A stretch of 64,000 nucleotides of DNA from Gloeocapsopsis sp. IPPAS B-1203. GTDB lineage: Bacteria; Cyanobacteriota; Cyanobacteriia; Cyanobacteriales; Chroococcidiopsidaceae. The first letter of the stretch is position 1. Every line of letters begins with the position of its first letter. Under the pieces are notes generated by a model. The model ran no database searches. It saw only the letters and a program-made list of their open reading frames with translations, and was not told the DNA's origin. Shown piece after piece: positions 18,048 to 28,051 of the stretch. The DNA lies in NCBI RefSeq assembly GCF_002749975.1, contig NZ_PEIG01000005.1:1-64000 (forward strand), read 5' to 3'. The translations under genes were made by a program, and so were the position numbers.

Positions 18048-19277
18048 TCAATTCATGATTTCTGTCACTTCGACTTTAACTTGACCTTCACTCAACTGAA
18101 TTGATAGTTTTTGTCCTATTGTTAAGTCACTAGCACTACGCGCGATCGCTCCCTGCTCTTGTCTAACTACAGCGTAACCTCGCTTTAGCACTGCTTTAGG
18201 ATCGAGACTCGCTAACTTCTGCTCTAAAAACTGGCAGCGTAAAGTTGCTTGCTGTAACTGCTGCTTTGTTCTGGTGACAAGTTGATGACGCTGCGATGCT
18301 AATAACTGTCTTTCTTGGGGAATTTTTTGATCTAAACGTAAACGTCGCAAACGAATTTTAAATTCCTGTAACTGATTTTCTGTGTTCTTTAGCTGCTGAT
18401 ACATGACTGCATGCAAAGTTGTTACTCTTTGCTGATGTTCAAAATAAAGTTCTTGTAATTCAGGGACAACCTGTACTGCTGCTGCTGTGGGAGTATGGAC
18501 GCAAACATCGGCAACTAAGTCAGCTAAAGATTCATCGCGTTGATGACCAATACCCGTAATCACGGGAATCGAGCATTGGGCGATCGCTCTCACTACGCGT
18601 TCATCATTAAAGCAAGCTAATTCTTCAACCGCACCACCACCCCGCGCCAAAATTAAGACTTCTGCTCTACCATCTTGTTCCACTCGTGCAATTGCCTTTG
18701 CGATTGAGCTTGGTGCTTGCTCACCTTGAACTAAAGCTGAAGAGAACAATATGCGCACTCCTGGATAACGACTGCGGAGTGTTTTTTGAATATCACCCCA
18801 TGCAGCACCCGCAGGAGAAGAGACAACTGCAATTGTCTGAGGATGGATCGGGAGCGATCGCTTGCGTTCAACGGCAAATAACCCTTCGGCTTCTAAGCGG
18901 TTACGTAGCTGGCGATAACGTAATGCTTGTAAGCCATCGCCTGCTGGCAAAGCTTGCCATACAGTTAACTGATACTGTCCTCTTTGAGGATATAGCCGTA
19001 AACTTCCCAAAACAATTAACTGTTCTCCGCGTTGAGGTATTTGTGTCAGTTTTTCTATTTGACTGTGCCACACCACACAGTTGATCGCGGCTTTGCCTTC
19101 GGTATCTTGTAGTGTAAAAAACAGCCCCTTAGAGTGCCCATTAGTGCTAGAAACTTCACCAATGACCCAAATGTGGTGTAACTGGGCATTTTCCTCTAAC
19201 AGCGCCTGAATGTAAGCGGTTAACCCAGCTACAGAAATTGCAGTATCCGTCACTAAATCTGCTTGATAAAAAGTCAT
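18048..19277 (-). CDS. xseA: Exodeoxyribonuclease VII large subunit
   Basis: 409 residues. An N-terminal OB fold (SVAGLTAYIQALLEENAQL, VIGEVSSTNGHSKGLFFTL) is followed by the nuclease domain with IAVVSSPAGAAWGDI, LILARGGGAVEEL, VITGIGHQRDESLAD and the HTPTAAA motif, a long coiled coil (about residues 265-350), and the C-terminal PKAVLKRGYAVV domain. Catalytic Asp, Arg and His residues of the family are present. With XseB it trims single-stranded DNA in repair. It lies divergent from recA. Confidence 0.95.
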   Translation of the reverse strand: MTFYQADLVTDTAISVAGLTAYIQALLEENAQLHHIWVIGEVSSTNGHSKGLFFTLQDTEGKAAINCVVWHSQIEKLTQIPQRGEQLIVLGSLRLYPQRGQYQLTVWQALPAGDGLQALRYRQLRNRLEAEGLFAVERKRSLPIHPQTIAVVSSPAGAAWGDIQKTLRSRYPGVRILFSSALVQGEQAPSSIAKAIARVEQDGRAEVLILARGGGAVEELACFNDERVVRAIAQCSIPVITGIGHQRDESLADLVADVCVHTPTAAAVQVVPELQELYFEHQQRVTTLHAVMYQQLKNTENQLQEFKIRLRRLRLDQKIPQERQLLASQRHQLVTRTKQQLQQATLRCQFLEQKLASLDPKAVLKRGYAVVRQEQGAIARSASDLTIGQKLSIQLSEGQVKVEVTEIMN

Positions 19278-19550
19278 TACAAAACTAAAAGAACAGTTAG
19301 TTGTCAGTGGTAAGCTTAAAACTATTATCTCTTATGTATAAGCCAAAATTTTTGGTTAAAAATCTTACTAAATTACTACGTAGGATAAACGTAGATTCAT
19401 GGTTCAGCCGTTTATTGAGGGTGACTTGTTTTACCATTAAAACTCGGCTCGAAGTTTCATGCAAAAGTTGAGAAAATCTAGCTAAAATAGTATATCTGCA
19501 CTAGTCATAACTCCCAGAATAATTTTAAACCTCCCTACTTAGAGGCAATA

Positions 19551-20618
19551 ATGGCTATTGATACAACTGATACATCCGGAAAACAAAAAGCCCTGAATTT
19601 GGTGCTAAACCAAATTGAACGCAGCTTCGGTAAAGGAGCAATTATGCGTCTTGGTGATGCCACTCGAATGCGGGTGGAAACAATTTCCACGGGCGCGTTA
19701 ACTCTAGATTTAGCTTTGGGCGGTGGTTTACCCAAAGGGCGAGTCATCGAAGTTTATGGTCCAGAAAGTTCTGGTAAAACGACAGTAGCACTGCACGCAG
19801 TTGCAGAAGTTCAGAAAAATGGTGGTGTTGCTGCATTTGTTGATGCGGAACACGCCCTCGATCCTACCTATGCTGCTGCACTGGGAGTTGATATTGCCAA
19901 TTTACTGGTTTCTCAACCCGATACAGGGGAAGCGGCTTTAGAAATTGTGGATCAGCTCGTCCGCTCGGCAGCTGTAGACATTGTCGTAGTAGACTCAGTA
20001 GCTGCACTTGTTCCCCGTGCTGAAATTGAAGGCGAAATGGGTGATACGCACGTTGGTCTTCAAGCTCGTTTAATGAGCCAAGCGTTAAGGAAAATCACAG
20101 GTAATATTGGTAAATCTGGCTGTACTGTCATATTTCTCAACCAGTTGCGCCAAAAGATCGGTGTGACTTACGGCAACCCAGAAACAACTACTGGTGGTAA
20201 CGCTCTCAAGTTTTATGCTTCAGTTCGACTCGACATTCGCCGGATTCAAACCTTGAAAAAAGGTACCGAAGAGTTTGGTAATCGTGTCAAAGTTAAAGTT
20301 GCTAAAAACAAAGTGGCACCACCTTTTCGAGTGGCAGAATTTGATATTGTTTTTGGCAAAGGTGTTTCAACTCTAGGCTGTATTGTTGACCTAGCAGAAG
20401 AAACTGGCGTTGTTGTCCGTAAGGGAGCTTGGTACAGCTACAACGGCGATAATATTGCTCAAGGTCGTGATAATGCCATCAAATATTTAGAAGAAAATCT
20501 TGAACTAGCGCAGCAAATTCAGCAGATAGTTCGAGAAAAGCTGGAAATGGGAGCAGTTGTTTCTGCTAATTCAGTTGGAGAAACTGAAGACGATGCAGAA
20601 TTAGATGCTGACGAATAA
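19551..20618 (+). CDS. recA: Recombinase RecA
   Basis: 355 residues. Walker A GPESSGKT at 70-77, L1 and L2 DNA-binding loops around [10 protein letters not shown] and [20 protein letters not shown], and an acidic C-terminal tail ([10 protein letters not shown]). It forms filaments on single-stranded DNA for homologous recombination and LexA cleavage. Notably, the 273 bases before it contain no match to the cyanobacterial LexA box, unlike ssb. A strong terminator follows at 20682-20721. Confidence 0.98.
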   Translation: MAIDTTDTSGKQKALNLVLNQIERSFGKGAIMRLGDATRMRVETISTGALTLDLALGGGLPKGRVIEVYGPESSGKTTVALHAVAEVQKNGGVAAFVDAEHALDPTYAAALGVDIANLLVSQPDTGEAALEIVDQLVRSAAVDIVVVDSVAALVPRAEIEGEMGDTHVGLQARLMSQALRKITGNIGKSGCTVIFLNQLRQKIGVTYGNPETTTGGNALKFYASVRLDIRRIQTLKKGTEEFGNRVKVKVAKNKVAPPFRVAEFDIVFGKGVSTLGCIVDLAEETGVVVRKGAWYSYNGDNIAQGRDNAIKYLEENLELAQQIQQIVREKLEMGAVVSANSVGETEDDAELDADE

Positions 20619-20681
20619 TTACAATTATTAGGAGTGGTAAGACAAGTTAAGTCTATTTCACTTCTAGTACTTTGTTAAGTT

Positions 20682-20721
20682 AAAATCCCTAGCTGTGCTG
20701 TACGAGCTAGGGATTTTATTT
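20682..20721 (+). terminator. Rho-independent terminator of recA
   Basis: AAAATCCCTAGCT (20682-20694) and AGCTAGGGATTTT (20705-20717) form a 13-bp perfect stem with a 10-base loop, then ATTT. Confidence 0.9.
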
Positions 20722-20813
20722 GGATCTGATCTTTGCGCAGTTGCGTCCTATAAACCTAAGTAGCGATCGCTTTGCCACCTGCTGAGACTAATAGATTTAG
20801 AGTGCCACAATAT

Positions 20814-21158
20814 CTAAACCTTTTTGCTCAGCAATATTGGTGATTCATTAGGGGAAACAGAATGTTTGACTAAATTAGCAAGTTCTTGTAACTGACTAAT
20901 TGCTTCAGCGCCCTCTAACTTCATAAGTTCGCGATCGTCACGCATCTCAGTCCAAGTGATGCCATAATCGGACACGAGAAACCGAATCAAATGGTTGTCT
21001 CCCAAGCTAACCATAAATGAGGCGCTGCTCATTTGCCCGCCACAGGTATAACATGATGCCAAATAACCACGTCGCTCTAACACGGTTGCCAGAGCTTGCA
21101 GGTTCATCACGAGATCCTGGACATATTGTCGGTGTTGTTCTGCTAATCTGAGAAACAC
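20814..21158 (-). CDS. DUF1815 family protein
   Basis: 114 residues, cyanobacteria-specific family. It starts GTG at 21158 with a strong GGAGGA a few bases upstream. The core contains YLASCYTCGGQM, with two cysteines spaced as in a possible redox or metal pair, and RFLVSDYGITWTEM. Function unknown. It converges on recA. Confidence 0.88.
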   Translation of the reverse strand: MFLRLAEQHRQYVQDLVMNLQALATVLERRGYLASCYTCGGQMSSASFMVSLGDNHLIRFLVSDYGITWTEMRDDRELMKLEGAEAISQLQELANLVKHSVSPNESPILLSKKV

Positions 21159-21500
21159 GGTCGTCCTCCAAACACCACACTTAATTGTAAACCTATTTTT
21201 AGATTTTCTTTATATTTACCTAAAAATATATTTATTTCAGAGGTAAATATTCTATCTAAATTCAGATAAACATTTACATAGATACAAGCTAACTGATTAT
21301 TTGCTAATTGACTGTATGCAAAAAGTCATATTTCTTGCTTAAATCTACAGACTGTCACTCTCACAGAGTGTTCCTGTCGTTAGCAGTGGCTAGAAATAAC
21401 GCAAAAGTCAAGTCTGGCTCACCTAATACTCTGCTATTTAAGAGTGACAATAGCAAACGTAAATTTTTATGACATTTATGAAAAATCAATTTAGTCAGAA
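21159..21500. other. 342-bp AT-rich gap, nothing recognised
   Basis: No gene on either strand is convincing; it holds the leader of the DUF1815 gene and the downstream region of the DUF2839 gene. Confidence 0.5.
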
Positions 21501-21713
21501 CTAGGTCACTTGCCACCAGCCAAAAGCTGGACCAATAAACCGAACAGTGATCCACCAAATAACTAGAAAGCCAATACCAAACCAAGCACCGCGATTGCTC
21601 CATTTACTAAATTGTTGGGCTTGACTTTTGGTGATAGGAAGCCAAGAAAGGATTTGAGCTTCTTTACCGTAGTTCTCCCCTAGTGCTGCTTTACGACGCT
21701 TTGCTTCGCCCAT
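21501..21713 (-). CDS. DUF2839 small membrane protein
   Basis: 70 residues from ATG 21713; a longer frame reaching 21926 reads through low-complexity repeats and is unlikely. The protein begins MGEAKRRKAALGENYG, a short basic motif shared by several small cyanobacterial proteins, and ends with one or two membrane segments (WFGIGFLVIWWITVRFIG). AGGA lies a few bases before the start. Function unknown. Confidence 0.85.
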   Translation of the reverse strand: MGEAKRRKAALGENYGKEAQILSWLPITKSQAQQFSKWSNRGAWFGIGFLVIWWITVRFIGPAFGWWQVT

Positions 21714-21848
21714 AGTCCTATTCCATTCTGAATTTTGAGATTGTAGATTGAAAAAACTGAATAAATACTCAGTAATCAGTCTCGTAGTCAATGTCAAACA
21801 TCTGCTGTGCCTTGATAATAGCGCTCCTACCAGCACGACAGCAATGGG

Positions 21849-21988
21849 CAAGAGGTAGGCGGGTAGTAGGGTAGTAGGGTATGAGGGAAATTGACAATTA
21901 TCTTTTACACTCCCACACTCCCACACTCTTACTAATCATTAGCCAAAGCGCCACTCATCACTCATCACTAATCGCTCGCTCCTAGTCC
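21849..21988. repeat. Low-complexity phrase repeats
   Basis: G-rich phrases (gaggtaggcgggtagtaggg), tandem 'actcccac', 'actcatc' and 'cgctcgctcctagtccctt'. This shares an exact 16-mer with 13455-13470. Confidence 0.6.
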
Positions 21989-21989
21989 C

Positions 21990-23561
21990 TTAATTGGCTG
22001 GAGAGAGGAAACTGGAATCTAAATAATCAATTCTAGCCATAGGACTAAGAGCAGCTAGAATTTGAGAGCCATAACTACGGTGTAAGACTCTGCTGTCGAG
22101 CAAAGCAACTACACCTTGGCGATCGCGAACTGGGGCGATCGCGCGGGCTAATTCATTCAAAGCAGCTGGCAAGAGGTAAAAACGAAACCAATCTTGATGC
22201 TTGTGCTTGTAGTAAGCAACTCGCCCCGCTACCAGGGGATTTTCTAAAGAAGGGAGAGGTAACGTGGCAATAATCAATAATTGTGGAGTTGGGAATTCAC
22301 TTTGATGCTGTCGCCAAAAGTCCCAACCAGTTACTAAGATCCCGCGATTGTCTAAAGTCGTTTTCTCAACTTGTACCCGCGAACCAAATTCTGCAGCTAA
22401 AGTTGCACCAACTTGTGCCTTGAGAGGTACATCTCCTACCAAAATGACAGTTGCTCCAGGAGATGCCACAGTTAAGCTCAGGAGCGAAAGTACTTTCTCA
22501 ATAAATGCAGTTTGAAATTCTGGTGTATTTGGTAAAGGTAAGCGATCTGGCAAATAAAGTTGAATAAGATTCTCACGGCGATCGTCAGAAAACTTTAGAC
22601 AAGTTAATTCGCCCAAACCCAAGTTTCTACGATAGATGGGAGCTTCAGCCTCTTGATCCAAAGCACTTCCAATTAAAACAACCGGTTGTCTAGACCAAAT
22701 TGGGGCAAGTGCAGATGCAACTTCCACAGGCGTAGAGTGGACGGAAAATAAGCCTTGAGAGCGCGAAATTGTTGCCCAAAGTAGTTGATTGTCGCGCGGG
22801 TGTTGCCAAAATTTACGCCAAGCATCTGGCATCCAGAGGTCATGTGAGGATGTAGCGAGTTGCTCAGTATCATCGCTGTGTCGCGCTTGATCTTTTGTGC
22901 AACTTATTTTTAGGCTTTGATAAAGACTAGCGAGAATGTCTTGTTCTTGGTGCGAGCATAGATAGCACTCGTAAGGATTAATTGGATGTTGAAAAACAGC
23001 TTTTGTCAGTTGTACTCGTGCATTGCGAATAACTTCTACCTGTTGGGGAAAAGCGAGCATCAATTCATCCCAATCACCAGTTTGAATACTTGCCGTAAGT
23101 TGAGTTCGAGTCCACATTTCCAGATCATCTACGCCATCAAGAATTGTAGGAATACTCGTAGGAAATCCTTTTCCTGCCAACTGCGCTGCTAACCAAGCTG
23201 TAGGAGAGACGATCAATAACCCTTGAAAATTATCGTAAGCCCAAGAATCACCTGTGAGAATTTTTTTATCAGTTTGCAACCACTGCTGGAGTGGCGGAAT
23301 TTCAACACGCAATAATCGCTGCTGCACTTCCTCAGGAGCAACAATAATCACAGGTTCTTGCCACATTAATGCGGGAGCAAGATAACTCAGGCGATATCGT
23401 CCTTGATAGCCACTACCAGCCCCGACTTGAATTAAAGCACTACGCTTGAGCCGCAATCCTCGTGCTACCAACCGTGCCATCGTTAAATGATGATGCCAGG
23501 AAGCTTCGCCCTGCGATCGCAGGAAGTTATGCAGTGAGTAGTGGACTTCTGCTTCAATCAC
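21990..23561 (-). CDS. DinG/XPD-like helicase relative with degenerate ATPase motifs
   Basis: 523 residues. Overall layout matches DinG-type superfamily 2 helicases: an N-terminal ATP-binding half, a C-x-x-C segment (NPYECYLCSHQEQ, where the Fe-S domain would be) and a C-terminal domain (ATVILVGDVPLKAQVG, LVTGWDFWRQH, NPLVAGRVAYYK). The Walker A position reads QVGAGSGYQGRYRLSY, lacking the GKT, and the DEAH box position reads LDGVDD. ATP hydrolysis is therefore doubtful, and it may be a structural or regulatory derivative. I infer helicase ancestry from layout, not from intact motifs. Confidence 0.65.
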   Translation of the reverse strand: MIEAEVHYSLHNFLRSQGEASWHHHLTMARLVARGLRLKRSALIQVGAGSGYQGRYRLSYLAPALMWQEPVIIVAPEEVQQRLLRVEIPPLQQWLQTDKKILTGDSWAYDNFQGLLIVSPTAWLAAQLAGKGFPTSIPTILDGVDDLEMWTRTQLTASIQTGDWDELMLAFPQQVEVIRNARVQLTKAVFQHPINPYECYLCSHQEQDILASLYQSLKISCTKDQARHSDDTEQLATSSHDLWMPDAWRKFWQHPRDNQLLWATISRSQGLFSVHSTPVEVASALAPIWSRQPVVLIGSALDQEAEAPIYRRNLGLGELTCLKFSDDRRENLIQLYLPDRLPLPNTPEFQTAFIEKVLSLLSLTVASPGATVILVGDVPLKAQVGATLAAEFGSRVQVEKTTLDNRGILVTGWDFWRQHQSEFPTPQLLIIATLPLPSLENPLVAGRVAYYKHKHQDWFRFYLLPAALNELARAIAPVRDRQGVVALLDSRVLHRSYGSQILAALSPMARIDYLDSSFLSPAN

Positions 23562-23858
23562 GTAGTTTTACTCGTACTATCAACTTAGTTTGCTCACACC
23601 TGTTTTATTATGAATGCAAACACAAGGCGACTGGAAGTAGGGTTGTGTAAACACAATAAAGTCTTCCTTGGTAACTGTTACAACCACTGAGAAGCATAGG
23701 TATAAAACCGAAATACTCACTCATCGATATCGCAGTGTAGGGAGGCTTTATGCAGTGTAGCTAAATTTAATGCGATCGCGCTTCCCTGAAGTTAAGAAGT
23801 ACATGTTTGGATACTTACATACTAGAAAACAGACATTGTAACTCTTGACAAAAGCAGA

Positions 23859-25208
23859 CTATTTCCCTGAAGCATTCAGTTCCAAAACCACTTTGATACC
23901 ATGCTCTGGTCGCAGAGTAATTGAAGGCTGCGGCACAATCGGAACAGGCAAAAGATTGAGATGAAACTTCTGAGCAACTGTTGCGAGTAATAAAATAGCT
24001 TCCATGAGTGCAAAACCTTTGCCAATACAAATGCGTGGTCCATCACCAAAAGGAATATAAACGCCTCTGGGCAGTTGTTTTTCTAAATCGTCTGCCCAGC
24101 GTTCTGGCTTAAAAATTTCGGGATCAGCAAAATACCGAGGATTACGATGCATTACCCACTGGCTAATCATAATCGTACAGCCTTTGGGTACGTTGTAGTC
24201 ACCAATTTGACAATCCACTGCAGCTTCGCGCCCAAAAATTGCAACTGGTGGATAGAGTCGCATCGATTCTTTTACAATCATATCGGTATAACGCAATTGC
24301 GGAATATCAGCGACAGTAGGAGAACGTCCATTAAGTACTTCTTGCAACTCAGTTTGGAGTTTAGCTAATACTTGAGGATGTTGAGCAAGTAGCATCCATG
24401 TCCAGGTCAACGCGTTTGCTGTTGTTTCATGCCCTGCTAACATCAAAGTTGCCACCTCATCGCGTAATTGGCGATCGCTCATTCCAGTACCATCGTCCTC
24501 ATCACGCGCCTGCATAAGCATTGAGAGTAAATCTCTAGGATCTTCACCGCTAGTGCGTCGTTGCTCAATAATGCTGTAAATCGTCGTGTCCATTTGACTA
24601 ATAGCATTGCGATAGCGAATATTTTCTGGTCGAGGAAACCATTCCCAAATCAAAAAATTCTGCTGGCGCTTACTTTCAAACCAATTCATTGCGACATCCA
24701 ACGCATGAGCGATCGCTTGTGCGTTTCCTTCATCAATGTCTTGATTAAATAGACATTTCATCACAATATTGAGAGTAAGACGCATCATATCGGCATGAAT
24801 ATTCCGCGTTTCTCCATCCTGCCAGGTAGTCAGCATTCGTTCGGCATATTCGACCATTACCGTGGCATAACTAGCAATGAGCTTTTGGTGAAACACAGGC
24901 TGCACAAGGCGGCGCTGGCGAAACCACGATTCACCCTCGCTTGTTAATAATCCTTCACCCAATAAAGTACGCAATGCCCGAAAACCACGACTTTTAATAA
25001 AAGAGTCCCTGTCTTTGAGGATTTCCTCAATTAAATCAGGATGCGTGACTAGACATGTCGGAGTTAATCCCAAGCGCATTGGCACAATATCACCATACTC
25101 CCGCGCACAATGCGTTAAAAAACCTAACGGATCTTGGCTCAAGTCGAGTAGATTCCCAACTAAAGCCTTGCCTTCTGGTCCTGGTAATTCAAAAATATCT
25201 TGTACCAT
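23859..25208 (-). CDS. Cytochrome P450
   Basis: 449 residues from Met at 25208, which has AGGGA upstream; a longer start at 25244 is possible. P450 hallmarks: the I-helix AGHETTANALTW, the K-helix ExxR in KESMRLYPP, the PERW motif and the haem-binding loop FGDGPRICIG with the thiolate Cys near residue 395. There is no membrane anchor, so it is probably soluble and uses ferredoxin partners. The sequence looks closest to the CYP102/CYP4-like fatty-acid or terpenoid hydroxylase group, but the substrate is unknown. No redox partner gene adjoins it. Confidence 0.93.
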   Translation of the reverse strand: MVQDIFELPGPEGKALVGNLLDLSQDPLGFLTHCAREYGDIVPMRLGLTPTCLVTHPDLIEEILKDRDSFIKSRGFRALRTLLGEGLLTSEGESWFRQRRLVQPVFHQKLIASYATVMVEYAERMLTTWQDGETRNIHADMMRLTLNIVMKCLFNQDIDEGNAQAIAHALDVAMNWFESKRQQNFLIWEWFPRPENIRYRNAISQMDTTIYSIIEQRRTSGEDPRDLLSMLMQARDEDDGTGMSDRQLRDEVATLMLAGHETTANALTWTWMLLAQHPQVLAKLQTELQEVLNGRSPTVADIPQLRYTDMIVKESMRLYPPVAIFGREAAVDCQIGDYNVPKGCTIMISQWVMHRNPRYFADPEIFKPERWADDLEKQLPRGVYIPFGDGPRICIGKGFALMEAILLLATVAQKFHLNLLPVPIVPQPSITLRPEHGIKVVLELNASGK

Positions 25209-25636
25209 GATGTCCCTGATGATTTCTACTACGATGCGACCCATACCCCCAATTTATCGAGGCTAACAAAAAGTGACGGGCTGATCGTTAATAGCTTTAG
25301 TTCCGCTGTGAGTGCAAAGATGTTAGCTCAAAGACAATCTTGGTTTCAGTTTTAAAGCTATGTCGTCATAGAGCAGTAGCACTGGGTTTACAATTATGGG
25401 CAAGAGTCTTTGTAAAGTAAATAGGATGTTTTGCTGCACCAGTGCACAAAGGGCATCACTAGAACGTCTTTGTGCTGAACCTGAGTCAGAATGTTTAACC
25501 AAAAAATTGCTTAGGAATTAATCCTGATGAAGCTATAAGTTGAGATAACTACACTGCGACAGGAATTGCAACGCAAGTTTATAATCGAAAGCATTGCCAG
25601 TCTGTATAGTTCCTCAGTGGCTCTTAAATAATTACC
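25209..25636. other. 428-bp divergent intergenic region before lysS
   Basis: Holds the 5' regions of the P450 gene and lysS. A 41-codon Cys-rich plus-strand frame (25396-25521) has no ribosome site and is probably chance. Confidence 0.4.
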
Positions 25637-27367
25637 ATGTCTGCCGATCACTCTTCAAATTCTCAAAGTACCTCAAGTCTAGAAGAAATCCGTGCTGCGC
25701 GTTTAGAAAAAGTTGCTCAACTTAAGCAACTAGGGATGAATCCTTACGCTTATCGCTGGGAAGTTACGCACCATACAGCACAACTCCAAGAAAAATTTGC
25801 CGATTTACCAAACGGTGAAGAGGTTGATGTCGAAGTTGCGATCGCCGGTCGTATCCTCGCACGTCGCGTTTTTGGTAAACTTGCTTTTTTCAGCTTGCAA
25901 GACGAAACTGGCACAATTCAACTATACCTGGATAAAAAAAGAATCCAGCAAGGCATGGCAAGTACCGATCCCGATGCTTTTAATCACTTGAAGCAGCTAA
26001 CGGATGTGGGAGACATTCTAGGAGCCAAAGGTACCATCAAGAAGACAGAAAAAGGTGAGTTATCGGTTAATGTCAGCGAGTACGTGATTCTGACTAAATC
26101 TTTGTTGCCTTTACCAGATAAATGGCATGGTCTCACAGACACCGAAAAGCGATATCGTCAGCGGTATGTTGATTTAATTGTGAATCCAGAAGTACAGCAA
26201 ACTTTTCGCCGCCGCGCTCGAATTACTGCTGGAATTCGTCGTTATTTAGAAACACAGGGCTTTATTGAAATTGAAACTCCTGTCCTACAAGCAGAGGCTG
26301 GAGGCGCAGATGCGCGTCCGTTTATCACCTACCACAATACGCTGGAAATGGAGTTGTATCTGCGAATTGCGACAGAACTACACCTCAAGCGGATGATTGT
26401 GGGTGGATTTGAAAAAGTATTTGAGTTAGGGCGCATTTTTCGTAATGAAGGCGTTTCGACACGCCACAACCCAGAATTTACATCAGTAGAAGTTTACCAA
26501 GCTTACGGCGACTACAATGACATGATGGCGCTGACGGAGGATTTGATTGTTACTGTGGCGCAAGAGGTATTGGGTAAGCTGCAAATTACGTACCAAGGTG
26601 AGGCCATTGATTTAACTCCTCCTTGGCGGCGCGTAACAATGCATGATTTAGTCAAGGAAGTTACAGGACTTGATTTCACAGCATTTTCTACACTTGAAGA
26701 AGCAAAAATCGCGGCAGCGAATGCAGGGATTAATGTTGAGGAATGTGATTCGATTGGTAAAGTTCTCAATGAAGCATTTGAACAAAAAGCCGAATCTCAA
26801 CTCATTCAGCCAACTTTTGTTCTCGACTATCCTGTAGAAATTTCACCTTTGGCTAAGCCGCATCGTTCCAAGCCTGGTTTGGTTGAGCGATTTGAATTGT
26901 TTATTGTGGGTAGAGAGACAGCAAATGGTTTTTCTGAGTTAACTGATCCGATCGATCAACGTCAGCGACTTGAAGCCCAAGCAGCGCGTAAAGCAGCCGG
27001 AGACCTCGAAGCACAGGGCGTTGATGAAGATTTTATCACTGCCTTAGAGTATGGAATGCCACCAACTGTAGGTTTAGGTATTGGAATTGACCGCTTGGTG
27101 ATGCTATTAACAAATTGTGCGAGTATTCGCGATGCGATCGCTTTTCCATTACTCAAATCCGCTAGCAGCTTGATCAAAAAATACGATTACGATCCCGCTC
27201 GGAAACTTCTCCAAATTGAATTCAAAAATGGCAGTATCTACAACTACCAAGATGTTCCCGCTGATATTGCGCAAGGCTTAGAACAGGAGACTTCTCAAGG
27301 ACATTATTTCAACGAATACATTCGCGGTAAATTTGCATACGACCAAGTGCGGTTGAAAAGTGATTGA
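25637..27367 (+). CDS. lysS: Lysyl-tRNA synthetase (class II) with C-terminal KTSC domain
   Basis: 576 residues, longer than the usual 500. The first 510 are a standard class II LysRS: OB fold ([19 protein letters not shown]), motif 1 around [20 protein letters not shown], motif 2 [14 protein letters not shown] and motif 3 [12 protein letters not shown]. The remaining 65 residues (from about 511, [19 protein letters not shown] through [10 protein letters not shown] to the end) form a KTSC domain, known to occur at the end of some lysyl-tRNA synthetases and in phage proteins. The catalytic part attaches lysine to tRNA; what KTSC adds is unknown. Confidence 0.96.
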   Translation: MSADHSSNSQSTSSLEEIRAARLEKVAQLKQLGMNPYAYRWEVTHHTAQLQEKFADLPNGEEVDVEVAIAGRILARRVFGKLAFFSLQDETGTIQLYLDKKRIQQGMASTDPDAFNHLKQLTDVGDILGAKGTIKKTEKGELSVNVSEYVILTKSLLPLPDKWHGLTDTEKRYRQRYVDLIVNPEVQQTFRRRARITAGIRRYLETQGFIEIETPVLQAEAGGADARPFITYHNTLEMELYLRIATELHLKRMIVGGFEKVFELGRIFRNEGVSTRHNPEFTSVEVYQAYGDYNDMMALTEDLIVTVAQEVLGKLQITYQGEAIDLTPPWRRVTMHDLVKEVTGLDFTAFSTLEEAKIAAANAGINVEECDSIGKVLNEAFEQKAESQLIQPTFVLDYPVEISPLAKPHRSKPGLVERFELFIVGRETANGFSELTDPIDQRQRLEAQAARKAAGDLEAQGVDEDFITALEYGMPPTVGLGIGIDRLVMLLTNCASIRDAIAFPLLKSASSLIKKYDYDPARKLLQIEFKNGSIYNYQDVPADIAQGLEQETSQGHYFNEYIRGKFAYDQVRLKSD

Positions 27368-27488
27368 TATAAGGGATCAGAGGTTAGGGAAGAACAGTAA
27401 TAATATTTACCTAAAACCTAATCACTATTTCTTGGCTTCTCGTTTCTAGTTAACAATCCTTTAGCCTACTTCTACAAGAAATCTAACG

Positions 27489-27959
27489 ATGCGATCGCAA
27501 CCTCTTATGGAGATGCGGAGATTACAGGAGAACGATTGTCAGCTTTTAGCTTCCGCCATTTGGTTGTTGATCCCAGAGTCAGATCGAGGCGGCAATATCG
27601 CTAGCCATGCTTATCTAAAGCAAGCCTTGGCTGATAAGAATTGCTATTTCATTTTGTGTGTAGTTGATTCAACTCCCATTGGTTATTTGAGTGCTTTTCG
27701 TTTTCCCGCTGTAGAGAGTACCAGCTTCCAAGTGTACTTGTACGATATTGTCGTTGATGAAAAGTTTAGGAGAAAAGGGATAGGAACTCGAATGATTGAA
27801 GAGCTTAAGAGGTGTTGTATAGAAGATCAAATTAGCCGCATTTGGGTCGGAACATCTTTGGATAATGAAGCTGCAAAGAGGACTTTTGAGATCACAGGTG
27901 CGCGGAAAGTTGGAGAGACATATGTTGAATACATTTACTATCTTGACGAGGGTGCATAA
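27489..27959 (+). CDS. GNAT-family N-acetyltransferase
   Basis: 156 residues. The acetyl-CoA binding site VDEKFRRKGIGTRMIEEL (R/Q-x-x-G-x-G/A pattern) lies at about residues 95-112. Fold strand 4 (QVYLYDIVVDEKF) precedes it and WVGTSLDNEAAKRTFEITGA follows. It resembles aminoglycoside 3-N-acetyltransferase-like (AAC(3)-I) GNATs, but the substrate cannot be assigned. An attC-like half-site follows its stop. Confidence 0.88.
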   Translation: MRSQPLMEMRRLQENDCQLLASAIWLLIPESDRGGNIASHAYLKQALADKNCYFILCVVDSTPIGYLSAFRFPAVESTSFQVYLYDIVVDEKFRRKGIGTRMIEELKRCCIEDQISRIWVGTSLDNEAAKRTFEITGARKVGETYVEYIYYLDEGA

Positions 27960-27980
27960 GGCAAAAGAAATGTACACACC

Positions 27981-28020
27981 GCATAACAACCGCGTGCAGC
28001 CAACCCGCCTCATCGCGTTG
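27981..28020 (+). other. attC-like half-site after a GNAT gene
   Basis: GCATAACAACCGCGTGCAGC followed by CAACCCGCC resembles the 5' half of an integron recombination site (RYYYAAC core and paired arm). The matching 3' half with GTTRRRY is not visible; low-complexity repeat follows instead. Suggestive only. Confidence 0.3.
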
Positions 28021-28051
28021 CTCTCAAGAAGCGCCCCCTCACTCCTCGCTC

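Noticed and set aside
19278-19550. LexA box before recA
   Set aside because: I looked for the RGTACNNNDGTWCB pattern and found no match in the 273 bases; only ssb has it.
21714-21926. 71-residue N-terminal extension of the DUF2839 gene
   Set aside because: It would translate low-complexity repeats; the family begins at MGEAKRRK with its own AGGA site.
25396-25521. 41-codon Cys-rich frame before lysS
   Set aside because: No ribosome site or recognisable motif; likely chance.
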